Shown piece after piece: positions 1-8,660 of a stretch of 64,000 nucleotides of DNA; the first letter of the stretch is position 1; the number at the start of each line of letters is the position of its first letter. A program made the position numbers and the translations under genes. The DNA comes from Candidatus Gastranaerophilales bacterium. Lineage in GTDB: Bacteria; Cyanobacteriota; Vampirovibrionia; Gastranaerophilales; Gastranaerophilaceae. The stretch is taken from NCBI GenBank assembly GCA_944324855.1, contig CALUXY010000005.1, forward strand, positions 22,023 through 86,022, written 5' to 3'. The notes beneath the pieces are model-generated. The model saw only the letters and a program-made list of their open reading frames with translations. It was not told the DNA's origin and made no database searches.

Positions 1-1
1 T

Positions 2-718
2 GCAGGTACTGTAATTGTCAGAAAATCAAAAAAAATACCGCAAGGGAAATATCGAGTAATTAATGCAGAAACAATTAATGCAATGCGAAATACAAAGGGA
101 ATAAAAATTATCGAAACATCGGATAATATAAAAGATATAACAAATCAATGTATTGAAAAAATGGGATACACACGCCTTGATAAATTATACCGGCAGGAAA
201 CAGGATTTATTGATAATACCCACCTTTCAAGTAAAGATATTAAACGAATAATCAATGCTGACAATAAAATAAATCTTGCCTGGAACAAAATGGCGAATAA
301 TATAGGGTTTACAATATATAAGAATCATCAGACATCCCCATACGGGCGCTCGGAATTTTTAATTGACAGTGTTGATATTTTAGCAAGATATCATAACAAA
401 TGGAACTCAAAAATTGAAGTATATAATATATTTAGCCAAAAAGATGAGCTGATCAATATTAATTATAAAGATATGTTCTTAAATGTTATAAATGATATTC
501 AAAAATCTATTCCTAAAGATAAAACACTAAGTTATGATATACAAGGTTTTAAAGAAAATATAATAACATCTAAAACACCAAAAGATGCACTTGAAAAGCT
601 CGAAAAAGAACAGGGGCTGAAGCCGATGGGAGAAGACATCGGGAAAATAAGAAAAAACTCATCGCCTAATACTGTTTACAGGGTCATAAATAATCTTTTG
701 GATTTATTTTCAGTCTAA
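2..718 (+). CDS. Unknown protein, 5' end outside the window
   Basis: I do not recognise this protein. The reading frame is open from base 2 with no stop, so the first ATG in the window (83) is probably internal and the true start lies upstream. At least 238 residues are visible. It is Lys-, Asn- and Ile-rich, with no membrane segment or signal peptide in view, and looks like a soluble cytoplasmic or secreted protein. The C-terminal part (about residues 150-210 from the ATG at 83) is charged and probably helical. Its stop overlaps the stop of the convergent AsmA-like gene by about 3 bases. No function is proposed. Confidence 0.7.
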   Translation, partial: AGTVIVRKSKKIPQGKYRVINAETINAMRNTKGIKIIETSDNIKDITNQCIEKMGYTRLDKLYRQETGFIDNTHLSSKDIKRIINADNKINLAWNKMANNIGFTIYKNHQTSPYGRSEFLIDSVDILARYHNKWNSKIEVYNIFSQKDELININYKDMFLNVINDIQKSIPKDKTLSYDIQGFKENIITSKTPKDALEKLEKEQGLKPMGEDIGKIRKNSSPNTVYRVINNLLDLFSV

Positions 719-3700
719 TATGGCAAATTTTCTATAAATTTAGGAATAGAAAAATTGGATTGAGGTACTTCTCTTGTCTTATATTCTTTTTCAGACTCTG
801 AAATCCACATAAATGACCTTACAGATGTTTTTGCTTCAACAGGCCCAGAAATAATTGCTCTGAATTCTTTTGTATTTCTTTGCGGCAATTGAGGAATATT
901 TTCAACACCGTCTTGAAGTATTTTATATTCTTCATCACCTTCTCCCTGTAAAGCAATTCTGAATTTGTCCATAGTCATTGTTCCAAAACTGCCTAGAGAA
1001 GAAACCATCGTATTAGATAATCGGCCTAAAATTGTTACGTTTGCAATATTAGACATAAGTCCATAATGCCCCGTAATATATAAACTCATATTAGGACCGA
1101 CCATTTTTATATTTTTAATATTGATTACATCGTTATTAACAGTTAAAGATCCATAGAGTGATTTAAACAATCCGGTATCTTTTGATGCAATAGCACGAGT
1201 AAATACAGCAAGAGATGTTTTAGCCATATTATCAGCAATAATATTTTGAGCATATAGTAAATGCTCCACTTTACCTAAAATACTCATTTGCCCGTCATGA
1301 ATAATAAATTTTAAGAGCCCTTTATTAATAAATTTTGAATTCAAAGAGGAATTAACCTCAAAATCAAAATCAAGTTTTCCGCAAATATCTTCTTTCAAAT
1401 TTGTTAAAGATTTCATAACAGGCCCGGCACTTGTACCGCGCCCTTGAATGAATGCGGAATATTTACCGGAATTCAGGTTCATATTAATTTTTCCTGCAAC
1501 TTTCCCGTTATACATGTTTGCAGTTAGTGTATGAATATCTAACAAATTATCCTTCAGTTTAAATGATGAATTTAAATCAGATAATAATAATTGATTAACC
1601 GGAGTTTCAATTATTATTCTTTCTGAGAACAAAGAACCGTTATCAACGGCAATGTTAACACCTGATTCTTTTAGCATTGCAAACGATAATGCCAGATTAT
1701 CAAGATTAAGTTCTTTTGATTTAATATTTAAGGATTTTACATTAATATTTTTTGATAATTTAGCTTCAGCAGTACCAACAAGCCCCATCGCACTATCAAA
1801 GAGCTTTATATTTGTGCAGTCGAAATTTATTAGATTTTTAGTTAATGCGACTGAAATATTTTTGGCGGTTAAACAACCGTATTTATCCGATAGTATCGGT
1901 AATTTTAAATTCCCAATTATCTCAGGAGATGAAAGATTACCGTTAATAACAAGATTTCCGGTGATTTTAACTAGATAATGATATATATTAACAGGACAGG
2001 TTTTCAAGAAATTTACTTTTACATTCTTTAATACAGGATGCTGTATATTCTCAAGTTCGCCGGTTAAGATACACATCTTTTGAGAGTTCGCCAGATTCTT
2101 CTTTAAATTTGACGTAAAAATTCCTTTATACGAATTTACGCTGCAATCAACAATTTTTAAGACATTATCAACATATTTGGCGGAAAGATTAAAAATAACT
2201 GATTGGTCAAATGAAAATTTTGCACCGTTTTTCTGCTGTAAAGCTTGAATATTAATATTTTGAAGATATTTATCTCCATTTAATTCAAGATAAACAGGAT
2301 AAACCGTATCAAGTTCAGAGATATTAAATACACCTTTGGGATTAACGAATCCTTTACCTTTAAATGAGAATGTTAATTCATCACTGTAATCAAGTATTTT
2401 CCCTTGTATATCAAGTTTAGTATTACCCGAATATATTCTAAATGGTTCAACTGTTATATTGGAATCGGTTAAAACCGCTTTTATTGCCGGAATTGTAACA
2501 GGCTGCATTCCCGGAACATTTGTAATAAGTCCTGAGATATCCATTTCTCCCGAAGATTTGTCTGCAGCTTTGAATGTAATATTATTCAAACGTAATCTTA
2601 CGTTATCATAATATCCAGCAATATCAGAGAGTTTTGCTTCAATCTTAGGTACGTAATTTTTATACGAGCCGGATATATTAGCAACTACAGATAACACTCC
2701 ATTATTTAATTTACAATTTTTGTATTTGAGATTTCTTAATTGAAAGTTATTAACTATAAAATTTAGATTAAGTTTATTTGATACAATATCACCGGTAATT
2801 GTTACAGGTGCGTTATTAACATACGCACTGGCAGATTTTATAGCAACCTTATTACCTGAAAAATCAATATCAGAATTCAGTTTATTTACAGTAAATCTAT
2901 CCGTTACAATATTCGCATCACTGACTTTAAACACCCCGTTAGACTTAATATGTTTCATATTACCTTTGATTGTAAAATCTGAATAAAGAGTGCCGTTAAT
3001 ATCCTTTATTAATGCAATATTAGACACATCAGAAAATAATCTTGCAAAATAAAGTAAATCTTTAAGATTAATTTCATTTGATTTCACGTTTAGATTGAAT
3101 GCCGGATTATCAGAATGAGTGAAATATCCGTTAACGGATATTTTATTTGTATTATTTGTATAAATAATAGATGAAACCGAAACTTTGTTTCCTAAAAGGG
3201 TAAAATCTGCATAACTATAAGGTAATTTTACACCGTTCATTAAGAATGTCAGTTTATCAATACTCAAAGTTCCGTCTGTTTTTATTTCTTTATCATGTTT
3301 TCTTATTTTTAAATCTGCAACTATATCTCCGGATGCCTGTTTATTTTTGATTTCCTGCAAGAAATCAATTATAGCAACATTATCTCCTGACATTTTTAAT
3401 CCGTCGCATAAACAGGATATATCATAATCAACATGCTTAATATCATCAATTAAAAGCTTACCTCTTGTTACAAGTTTTATATGTTTATCAGGTTTAAAAT
3501 CCGATATTATAAATTCCTTACCTTTAAATACATAATTTTGATTTAATGAATCAGAAATAATAAAATTGTATTTTTTTAATCTTACTTTTGAAATTCCATT
3601 AAGTTTATCAATAGGTTTAATATATTTTTGAACTATAAAATGACCGTCCTTATCCGTATTCAAAGTAAAATCGGCATTATCAATACGAATATCATTTACT

Positions 3701-3984
3701 CTAAATTCTTTTTTTAACAAAGGGAAAAGGGCAAGTTTTATTTTAACACCAGATAGTGCAGCCAAAGGCTTATCATTGTCATAACATACATCAAAACGAG
3801 GTGATTTTATAATAACCGTCGGGGCTAATTTAATAGTAAGCTTATCAGTATTAATATTAAGCCCGTATTGTTCTGCTGCTTGTTTTTTCAAAAGCGGAAT
3901 AAATTTATCTGCATTAAACGGTATAAAGCAAAAAATTATCCCTATAACTAATAATATTAAAACCGACAATAATATTTTTTTCAT
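715..3984 (-). CDS. AsmA-like large membrane-anchored envelope protein
   Basis: A 1089-residue protein with one N-terminal membrane anchor (about residues 4-24, rich in Leu, Ile and Val) followed by a very long beta-rich periplasmic region. The segment just after the anchor, with an aromatic/Gly stretch leading into a Lys-Leu-Thr-Ile-Lys-Leu-x-Pro pattern, is typical of AsmA/TamB-type proteins. These are thought to span the periplasm and help move lipids to, or assemble, the outer membrane. The last 250 residues look like the AsmA C-terminal domain (Phe-Asp-Phe-x-Val-Asn-Ser near residue 880). An AGG ribosome site sits 6 bases before the ATG. It is transcribed alone, convergent with the gene at the left edge. 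The family call rests on architecture and local patterns; the precise subfamily is uncertain. Confidence 0.75.
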   Translation of the reverse strand: MKKILLSVLILLVIGIIFCFIPFNADKFIPLLKKQAAEQYGLNINTDKLTIKLAPTVIIKSPRFDVCYDNDKPLAALSGVKIKLALFPLLKKEFRVNDIRIDNADFTLNTDKDGHFIVQKYIKPIDKLNGISKVRLKKYNFIISDSLNQNYVFKGKEFIISDFKPDKHIKLVTRGKLLIDDIKHVDYDISCLCDGLKMSGDNVAIIDFLQEIKNKQASGDIVADLKIRKHDKEIKTDGTLSIDKLTFLMNGVKLPYSYADFTLLGNKVSVSSIIYTNNTNKISVNGYFTHSDNPAFNLNVKSNEINLKDLLYFARLFSDVSNIALIKDINGTLYSDFTIKGNMKHIKSNGVFKVSDANIVTDRFTVNKLNSDIDFSGNKVAIKSASAYVNNAPVTITGDIVSNKLNLNFIVNNFQLRNLKYKNCKLNNGVLSVVANISGSYKNYVPKIEAKLSDIAGYYDNVRLRLNNITFKAADKSSGEMDISGLITNVPGMQPVTIPAIKAVLTDSNITVEPFRIYSGNTKLDIQGKILDYSDELTFSFKGKGFVNPKGVFNISELDTVYPVYLELNGDKYLQNINIQALQQKNGAKFSFDQSVIFNLSAKYVDNVLKIVDCSVNSYKGIFTSNLKKNLANSQKMCILTGELENIQHPVLKNVKVNFLKTCPVNIYHYLVKITGNLVINGNLSSPEIIGNLKLPILSDKYGCLTAKNISVALTKNLINFDCTNIKLFDSAMGLVGTAEAKLSKNINVKSLNIKSKELNLDNLALSFAMLKESGVNIAVDNGSLFSERIIIETPVNQLLLSDLNSSFKLKDNLLDIHTLTANMYNGKVAGKINMNLNSGKYSAFIQGRGTSAGPVMKSLTNLKEDICGKLDFDFEVNSSLNSKFINKGLLKFIIHDGQMSILGKVEHLLYAQNIIADNMAKTSLAVFTRAIASKDTGLFKSLYGSLTVNNDVINIKNIKMVGPNMSLYITGHYGLMSNIANVTILGRLSNTMVSSLGSFGTMTMDKFRIALQGEGDEEYKILQDGVENIPQLPQRNTKEFRAIISGPVEAKTSVRSFMWISESEKEYKTREVPQSNFSIPKFIENLPY

Positions 3985-4057
3985 AAAAAACCTTAATAAA
4001 AATAATAGCTACTCTCCGCTAATATTTTATTATTAAAAAACTAAAGAAACAAGAGTT

Positions 4058-4852
4058 TTAATTAAGTTTCCATTTCCGCTTTAAAGAGGTTAAAGTCCCG
4101 TCATTTACCATATTAGTAACATTAATATTTACTATTTTTAAAAGCGATTTTGATTCAGGTTCTTTTCTAACTCCAATTGCGTACAATTCTCTTGTATAAC
4201 GTTTTGGTAAAAGCTTAACAGAACCGTCAGTAAGAGCGTAGTGTCTTAAAATTGTATCATCAGATGTTATAGCAGCGATTCGCCCAGCTTTCAGTGCATT
4301 ATACGCATCATTATATGTTTTATACCCCAACACATTAACGGACGGCATGAGCATACGAATATTTTTTTCTGCAGTAGAGCCATATAAAACCCCGACATTC
4401 TTGTCATTTAAATCAGCAAGTGTTTTTATCGGGCTGCCGGCTCTTACTAAAACGGCTTGCCCTGCAACAAAATACGGTTTTGAAAAACTTATGATAGCAC
4501 TTCTTTCAGGTGACATTGTCATTGTTGCTATAACCATATCAACTTTTTCAACATTTAAAAAATAAAGCCTGTTTGATGGTGTAACCTGAACAAATTTGAT
4601 TTTATTCTGATCATGAAGAATATCTTTTGCAATATATTTTGCGATATCAATATCAAAACCTACATTTTTACCGTTTTCTAAATAACCAAATGGTCTGGTA
4701 TCTGTTTTCACACCAACAATAAGATACCCTCTTGATTTAATTGTTTTCAACAAATCTTCTTCAATCGAATTTGCTTTATCGAGTTTATAGTCTACCGCAT
4801 AAACGATAAGAAGAACAATTGATATTACAATAAACCAAAATTTATCATTCAT
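4058..4852 (-). CDS. Polar amino-acid ABC transporter substrate-binding protein (SBP_bac_3), orphan
   Basis: This 264-residue protein is an extracytoplasmic solute-binding protein of the PAAT type (SBP_bac_3 fold). Residues 5-20 form a hydrophobic signal or anchor without a lipobox Cys. The mature part opens with Gly-Tyr-Leu-Ile-Val-Gly-Val and has Pro-Phe-Gly-Tyr, Gly-Phe-Asp-Ile-Asp and a Thr-x-Ser-x-Glu-Arg segment followed by Ser-Lys-Pro-Tyr-Phe, all typical of the family. The usual length is about 250-270. No permease or ATPase gene is adjacent, so the partner must be encoded elsewhere. There is no Shine-Dalgarno sequence. A strong promoter places the transcription start at or next to the ATG (see the promoter entry). 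Substrate is probably a polar amino acid; which one cannot be told. Confidence 0.85.
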   Translation of the reverse strand: MNDKFWFIVISIVLLIVYAVDYKLDKANSIEEDLLKTIKSRGYLIVGVKTDTRPFGYLENGKNVGFDIDIAKYIAKDILHDQNKIKFVQVTPSNRLYFLNVEKVDMVIATMTMSPERSAIISFSKPYFVAGQAVLVRAGSPIKTLADLNDKNVGVLYGSTAEKNIRMLMPSVNVLGYKTYNDAYNALKAGRIAAITSDDTILRHYALTDGSVKLLPKRYTRELYAIGVRKEPESKSLLKIVNINVTNMVNDGTLTSLKRKWKLN

Positions 4853-4859
4853 AATGATT

Positions 4860-4888
4860 ATTAAATAATGAATATGACATTTTGTAAA
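4860..4888 (-). promoter_or_regulatory. Promoter of the solute-binding protein gene, likely leaderless
   Basis: On the minus strand TTTACA (4883-4888), a 17-base spacer, and TTTAAT (4860-4865) form a good sigma-70-type promoter (both boxes 5 of 6). Only 7 bases separate the -10 box from the ATG at 4852, so transcription should start at or one base before the start codon. No ribosome-binding site is present. Confidence 0.6.
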
Positions 4889-4945
4889 TACATTATAAAA
4901 ACGGTTATTATTGTGATATTCTATTTATAAAGAAGGGGAAAACGA

Positions 4946-5344
4946 ATGGATGCTATAAAACACTTTGAAGAAGGATATTCTTGCGCCGAAAGTCTTGTAA
5001 GAGAAGGTATAGATTTAGGCATTTGCGATGAATCTACATTAACCGTTGCGACCGCATTTTCAGGAGGATTAAGCTCCGGATGCTTATGCGGTGCTATCTC
5101 AGGTTCATTGATGGTTCTAAGTTCTTTATACGGAAAGAACAACAAATACGGAAACGAAGCTATTGCGAAAAAGATTGCGGCAGAATTTGTTCAAAAATTC
5201 AAAGAAAAATTCCCTGCAACCTGCTGCAGAGTTTTGTCTAAAGACTTTGAGTTTCATTCTCCCGAAAGGAGAGAACACTGCAAGCAAATAGTGGAATACT
5301 GTTCAAAAATAATGAAAGAATTAACATTGTATGAAAGAGTATAA
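4946..5344 (+). CDS. C_GCAxxG_C_C family cysteine-rich protein
   Basis: A 132-residue soluble protein with the cysteine layout of the C_GCAxxG_C_C family: Cys13, then Gly-Cys46-x-Cys48-Gly-Ala-x-x-Gly, Cys93/Cys94, Cys112 and Cys119. The family is probably redox- or metal-related, but no reaction is established. The start has a purine-rich AAGGGG site about 7 bases upstream. It is the first gene of a tight three-gene plus-strand unit; the next gene starts 14 bases before its stop. Co-transcription with a formyltransferase and an endonuclease IV-like protein does not by itself reveal the role. Family assignment is firm, function is not. Confidence 0.85.
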   Translation: MDAIKHFEEGYSCAESLVREGIDLGICDESTLTVATAFSGGLSSGCLCGAISGSLMVLSSLYGKNNKYGNEAIAKKIAAEFVQKFKEKFPATCCRVLSKDFEFHSPERREHCKQIVEYCSKIMKELTLYERV

Positions 5345-6263
5345 AAAACGAATATTATTTGTCGGAATGCCTGATATGGCATTTGTGTGTCTTGAGGCAT
5401 GTTATCAAGAGGGTATAAATATTGTAGGTGTTATGGGTCCAAAACCAACACACCACATGTACCAGCCGTTTAAAGAGTTTGTTGAGAATAAAAAACTTAA
5501 TTTTATTCCATTCACAGACTTAAAATCTCCGGAATTAATTAACACAATTAAAGAATTAAACGTAGACATGGCCGTTGTTTGTTCGTTTAATTACAAAATT
5601 CCGGAAATATTGTTAAATGCGGTAAAAGACGGTTTTATAAACCTTCACCCGTCATTGCTGCCGGAATATAGAGGTTCAAATCCTTATTCCAGAGTAATTA
5701 TGAATAATGAACACGAAACCGGCGTAACTTTGCATCACATGAGCAAAGAGTTTGATAAAGGAGATATCATTTTACAATACAGATGCCCGATTGAAAAAGA
5801 TGAAACAATGGGTACATTATTTAATAAAACAAATGATATTTGTATACAGCTTTTATTATCGGCACTTAATGAATACGAAAAACGTCCGCTGCCTTCAATA
5901 CCTCAAATAGAAGGAGATTACCCTAAAGCAAATAACATTGAAGACAACGAAATGTTTCTGGATTATAACAAACCGGCCGTTGAACTGGAACGACTCGTAA
6001 GAGCTTTAAACCCGTTTATCCTTGCGGTAACTTATTTTAGACGGACTCTTGTAAAAGTCATGAAAGTTTCTGTTGTAAAAAAACATTTTTCATCTGATAT
6101 TCCAAACGGAACAATTGTAAAAGCCGATGATAACCAAATTCTCATCAAAACAGCGCAAGATTGTCTATCTTTAGATGTCATGCAGTTTGGCAGTTATTTT
6201 ATTAGTAATGCTAAAGATTTTATTAAGTTCGTAAAACCAGAAAAAGGAGAAAGATTTTACTAA
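5331..6263 (+). CDS. Fmt-like formyltransferase (methionyl-tRNA formyltransferase homologue)
   Basis: A 310-residue formyltransferase, the usual length of methionyl-tRNA formyltransferase. The N-terminal Rossmann-like domain starts Arg-Ile-Leu-Phe-Val-Gly-Met-Pro-Asp. The catalytic signature is Asn104-Leu-His106-Pro-Ser-Leu-Leu-Pro-Glu-Tyr-Arg-Gly, with Asp142 in Phe-Asp-Lys-Gly-Asp; these match the Asn/His/Asp triad of Fmt (N106, H108, D144 in E. coli). The C-terminal 90 residues resemble the Fmt OB-like domain. The reaction would be formyl transfer from 10-formyl-THF to Met-tRNA. The Arg-Gly-Ser-Asn-Pro loop also resembles sugar-amine formyltransferases such as the ArnA N-domain, so a nucleotide-sugar substrate cannot be excluded. 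It overlaps both neighbours (14 bases and 1 base), which implies translational coupling. Confidence 0.75.
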   Translation: MKEYKKRILFVGMPDMAFVCLEACYQEGINIVGVMGPKPTHHMYQPFKEFVENKKLNFIPFTDLKSPELINTIKELNVDMAVVCSFNYKIPEILLNAVKDGFINLHPSLLPEYRGSNPYSRVIMNNEHETGVTLHHMSKEFDKGDIILQYRCPIEKDETMGTLFNKTNDICIQLLLSALNEYEKRPLPSIPQIEGDYPKANNIEDNEMFLDYNKPAVELERLVRALNPFILAVTYFRRTLVKVMKVSVVKKHFSSDIPNGTIVKADDNQILIKTAQDCLSLDVMQFGSYFISNAKDFIKFVKPEKGERFY

Positions 6264-7084
6264 TGGATAAACTGAATTTTTTAACAGCCGGCATGCCGCT
6301 GAGAACCGGAAATAAAGGATACGGAAAAGCATTTGAAATACTTGACGAAATGCAGCTTGACGGCTTGGAACTGGAATTTGTAAGAGGTGTGCGGATAAGT
6401 GACACAAGCAGAGAAACCGTAAAAAACAGTTCGATGATAAAAACCATACATGCACCTTTTTATATAAATCTAAATGCAAGAGAAACCGAAAAAATTGATG
6501 CCAGTATTCAAAGAATTGTAGAAACTGCAGAAATCGCACAAGATATAGGAGCGTTTTCTATCACATACCATGCCGGCTATTACTTAAATATGGATAAAAA
6601 TAAGGTATATGACACTATAAAAAAACAAACCGCAATAATAACGGATACTTTGTCTAAATCAGGAGTGAAAGTTTGGATAAGACCCGAAACTACGGGCAAA
6701 GCTACTCAATGGGGCGATTTAGAAGAAATTATAAACTTATCAAAAGAATTTGAATATGTTCTTCCATGTGTTGATTTTTCTCACCTTCACGCAAGATACA
6801 ACGGGATTTCAAATACTTACGATGAATTTGCACAAATATTTGAAACAATTGCAAAAGAATTGGAAGAAAAGAAACCTTTAGAACATTTCCACGCACACAT
6901 GGCAGGCATTGAATATACAGCAAAAGGGGAAAGACAGCATTTGAATTTTGAAGAATCCGATTTTAACTACAAAGACCTTTTAAAAGCCTTCAAAGATTTT
7001 GATGTAAAAGGTGCAATAGTTTGTGAAAGCCCTAATATCGAAGATGATGCTAAATTAATCAGAGATTATTACTACACATTGTAA
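6263..7084 (+). CDS. Endonuclease IV-like TIM-barrel protein (AP endonuclease 2 family)
   Basis: A 273-residue TIM-barrel protein with the ordered metal ligands of endonuclease IV (Nfo): His63 (His-Ala-Pro), His103 (Tyr-His-Ala-Gly), Glu142 (Arg-Pro-Glu-Thr-Thr-Gly-Lys), Asp171 and His174 (Asp-Phe-Ser-His-Leu-His), His210/212, Glu223 and His226, and Glu255 (Cys-Glu-Ser-Pro). This fits a three-zinc enzyme that cuts DNA at abasic sites, closest to the archaeal-type short form; a sugar isomerase of the same fold is the alternative. The ATG overlaps the formyltransferase stop (TAATG). An AAGGAGA site lies 12 bases upstream, slightly far, in keeping with coupling. It is the last gene of the unit. 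Confidence 0.75.
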   Translation: MDKLNFLTAGMPLRTGNKGYGKAFEILDEMQLDGLELEFVRGVRISDTSRETVKNSSMIKTIHAPFYINLNARETEKIDASIQRIVETAEIAQDIGAFSITYHAGYYLNMDKNKVYDTIKKQTAIITDTLSKSGVKVWIRPETTGKATQWGDLEEIINLSKEFEYVLPCVDFSHLHARYNGISNTYDEFAQIFETIAKELEEKKPLEHFHAHMAGIEYTAKGERQHLNFEESDFNYKDLLKAFKDFDVKGAIVCESPNIEDDAKLIRDYYYTL

Positions 7085-7094
7085 TAAATTTTCT

Positions 7095-8660
7095 CTAATC
7101 ATTTTCACTATTACTATTATTTACCCCTTCTTCAAGCCGCTTAGCTTTGTAACTGTAGCCTGCGTAAATTGCAATACCAATTAAAAGCCATACAAGGAAA
7201 TATGACGACGATTCCGATTTTGCACTGAATTTACAGTACATCAAAAGAGCACATGTTAAAATCCCCAGTATCGGAAACCACGGACAAAACGGAACTTTAA
7301 ACGGTCTTTCTCTATCCGGTTCTGTTTTTCTAAGAATAAGAACAGCCAAACAAATGATAATGAAAGAAGTAAATGTCCCGAAATTACATAACTCCGCAGA
7401 AATATTCAAATCCATGAATAAGGCACAAATCATAACCACAAGCCCTGAAAGCCAGGTTAAAACGTGCGGAGTTTTATATTTTTTATGAATAGCAACAAGA
7501 GATTTAGGAATAAATGAATCGCGGCTCATTGCAAATAATATTCTTGTTGTCCCGAGTTGATATATCAAAAGTACAGATGTTAACGCACACAAAGCTCCGA
7601 CAGAAATAAGTCCTGCATACCAATCCTTACCGATAACTCTCATTGCATGCGCCAGAGGAGCCTGAGTATCAACCATATGGAACGGAATAATACCTGTTAA
7701 CACAAGAGCAACCATAACATATAAAAGAGTACACAGTATAAGTGTTCCCATAATAGCTATAGGCAAATCTCTTTGAGGATTTTTTGTTTCTTCTGCGGCG
7801 GTTGAAATTGCATCAAAACCGATATATGCAAAAAATATTACAAATGCCCCCATAAATACACCATCAAAACCATTCGGCATAAAAGGAGTCCAATTTTCAG
7901 GTTTTACATAAAAAGCACCTACAACTATAAATGAAAGTATAATAAACATATTCACGCCAACCATAATACTTGCAAATTTGGTTGACTCTTTAATACCTTT
8001 AATAAGTAATATTGTTAAAAATAAAACAATTAAGATTGCCGGCAGATTAATCGCAATAGGAATATCTATAAAATGTAAATGCAAAAACGGCATTTTATCA
8101 TGCACATTCCAACCGTATTTATCACACATTGCATACATTGTTCTATAATCATTTCTAAGCCAGAGAGGAGAATTAACCACAAAAGCCGGCAGAACATGTT
8201 TGAAACCTTTTAAGAGTTGAACGAAATATCCGGTCCAGGCACTTGCAACCGTAATATTTCCGATAGCGTATTCAAGCATTAGAATCCAGCCGACCATCCA
8301 GGCCATAAATTCACCCATAGTTGCATAAGTATAAGTATAAGCACTACCTGCAACAGGCATCATCGCAGCAATTTCAGAATAAGAAAGTGCCGAAAACAGA
8401 CTTGCAATTGCAGCAATAACCATAGAAATAATAACCGCAGGACCAGCACCTGCACCATCTGCAGTATCCTGTATTGCACTGCCGATTATTGTAAATATCC
8501 CTGTGCCGACAACCGCACCTATCCCTATTACAATAAGGTCAAATACGTTTAAAGTTTTTTTCAGTTCTGAATTATTTCCCGCATCTATTAGTTCATCAGC
8601 GGACTTGCGTTTAAGTAAATTACTTAGTAACGAATTCTCTTTCACTTTCATCATTTTCAA
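7095..8660 (-). CDS. APC-family amino-acid permease (copy 2)
   Basis: A 521-residue integral membrane protein with about 12 hydrophobic segments. It has the APC signature Gly-Ile-Gly-Ala-Val-Val-Gly-Thr-Gly-Ile-Phe in TM1 and Phe-Ile-Gly-Phe-Asp style motifs in TM6, as in cationic amino-acid transporter-type permeases (YfnA/CAT-like). It should import an amino acid in symport with protons. It is a close paralogue of the next gene upstream. The start at 8660 is a TTG inside the upstream gene; ATG codons at 8654 and 8651 are equally possible, giving a 32-41 base overlap. No separate ribosome site is evident, so translation is probably coupled. Substrate is unknown. Confidence 0.85.
   Translation of the reverse strand: MKMMKVKENSLLSNLLKRKSADELIDAGNNSELKKTLNVFDLIVIGIGAVVGTGIFTIIGSAIQDTADGAGAGPAVIISMVIAAIASLFSALSYSEIAAMMPVAGSAYTYTYATMGEFMAWMVGWILMLEYAIGNITVASAWTGYFVQLLKGFKHVLPAFVVNSPLWLRNDYRTMYAMCDKYGWNVHDKMPFLHLHFIDIPIAINLPAILIVLFLTILLIKGIKESTKFASIMVGVNMFIILSFIVVGAFYVKPENWTPFMPNGFDGVFMGAFVIFFAYIGFDAISTAAEETKNPQRDLPIAIMGTLILCTLLYVMVALVLTGIIPFHMVDTQAPLAHAMRVIGKDWYAGLISVGALCALTSVLLIYQLGTTRILFAMSRDSFIPKSLVAIHKKYKTPHVLTWLSGLVVMICALFMDLNISAELCNFGTFTSFIIICLAVLILRKTEPDRERPFKVPFCPWFPILGILTCALLMYCKFSAKSESSSYFLVWLLIGIAIYAGYSYKAKRLEEGVNNSNSEND

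Noticed and set aside
6171..6539. 122-codon minus-strand frame
   Set aside because: Antisense to the formyltransferase and endonuclease IV-like genes, rich in Phe and Leu as expected from a reversed Lys/Glu-rich frame.
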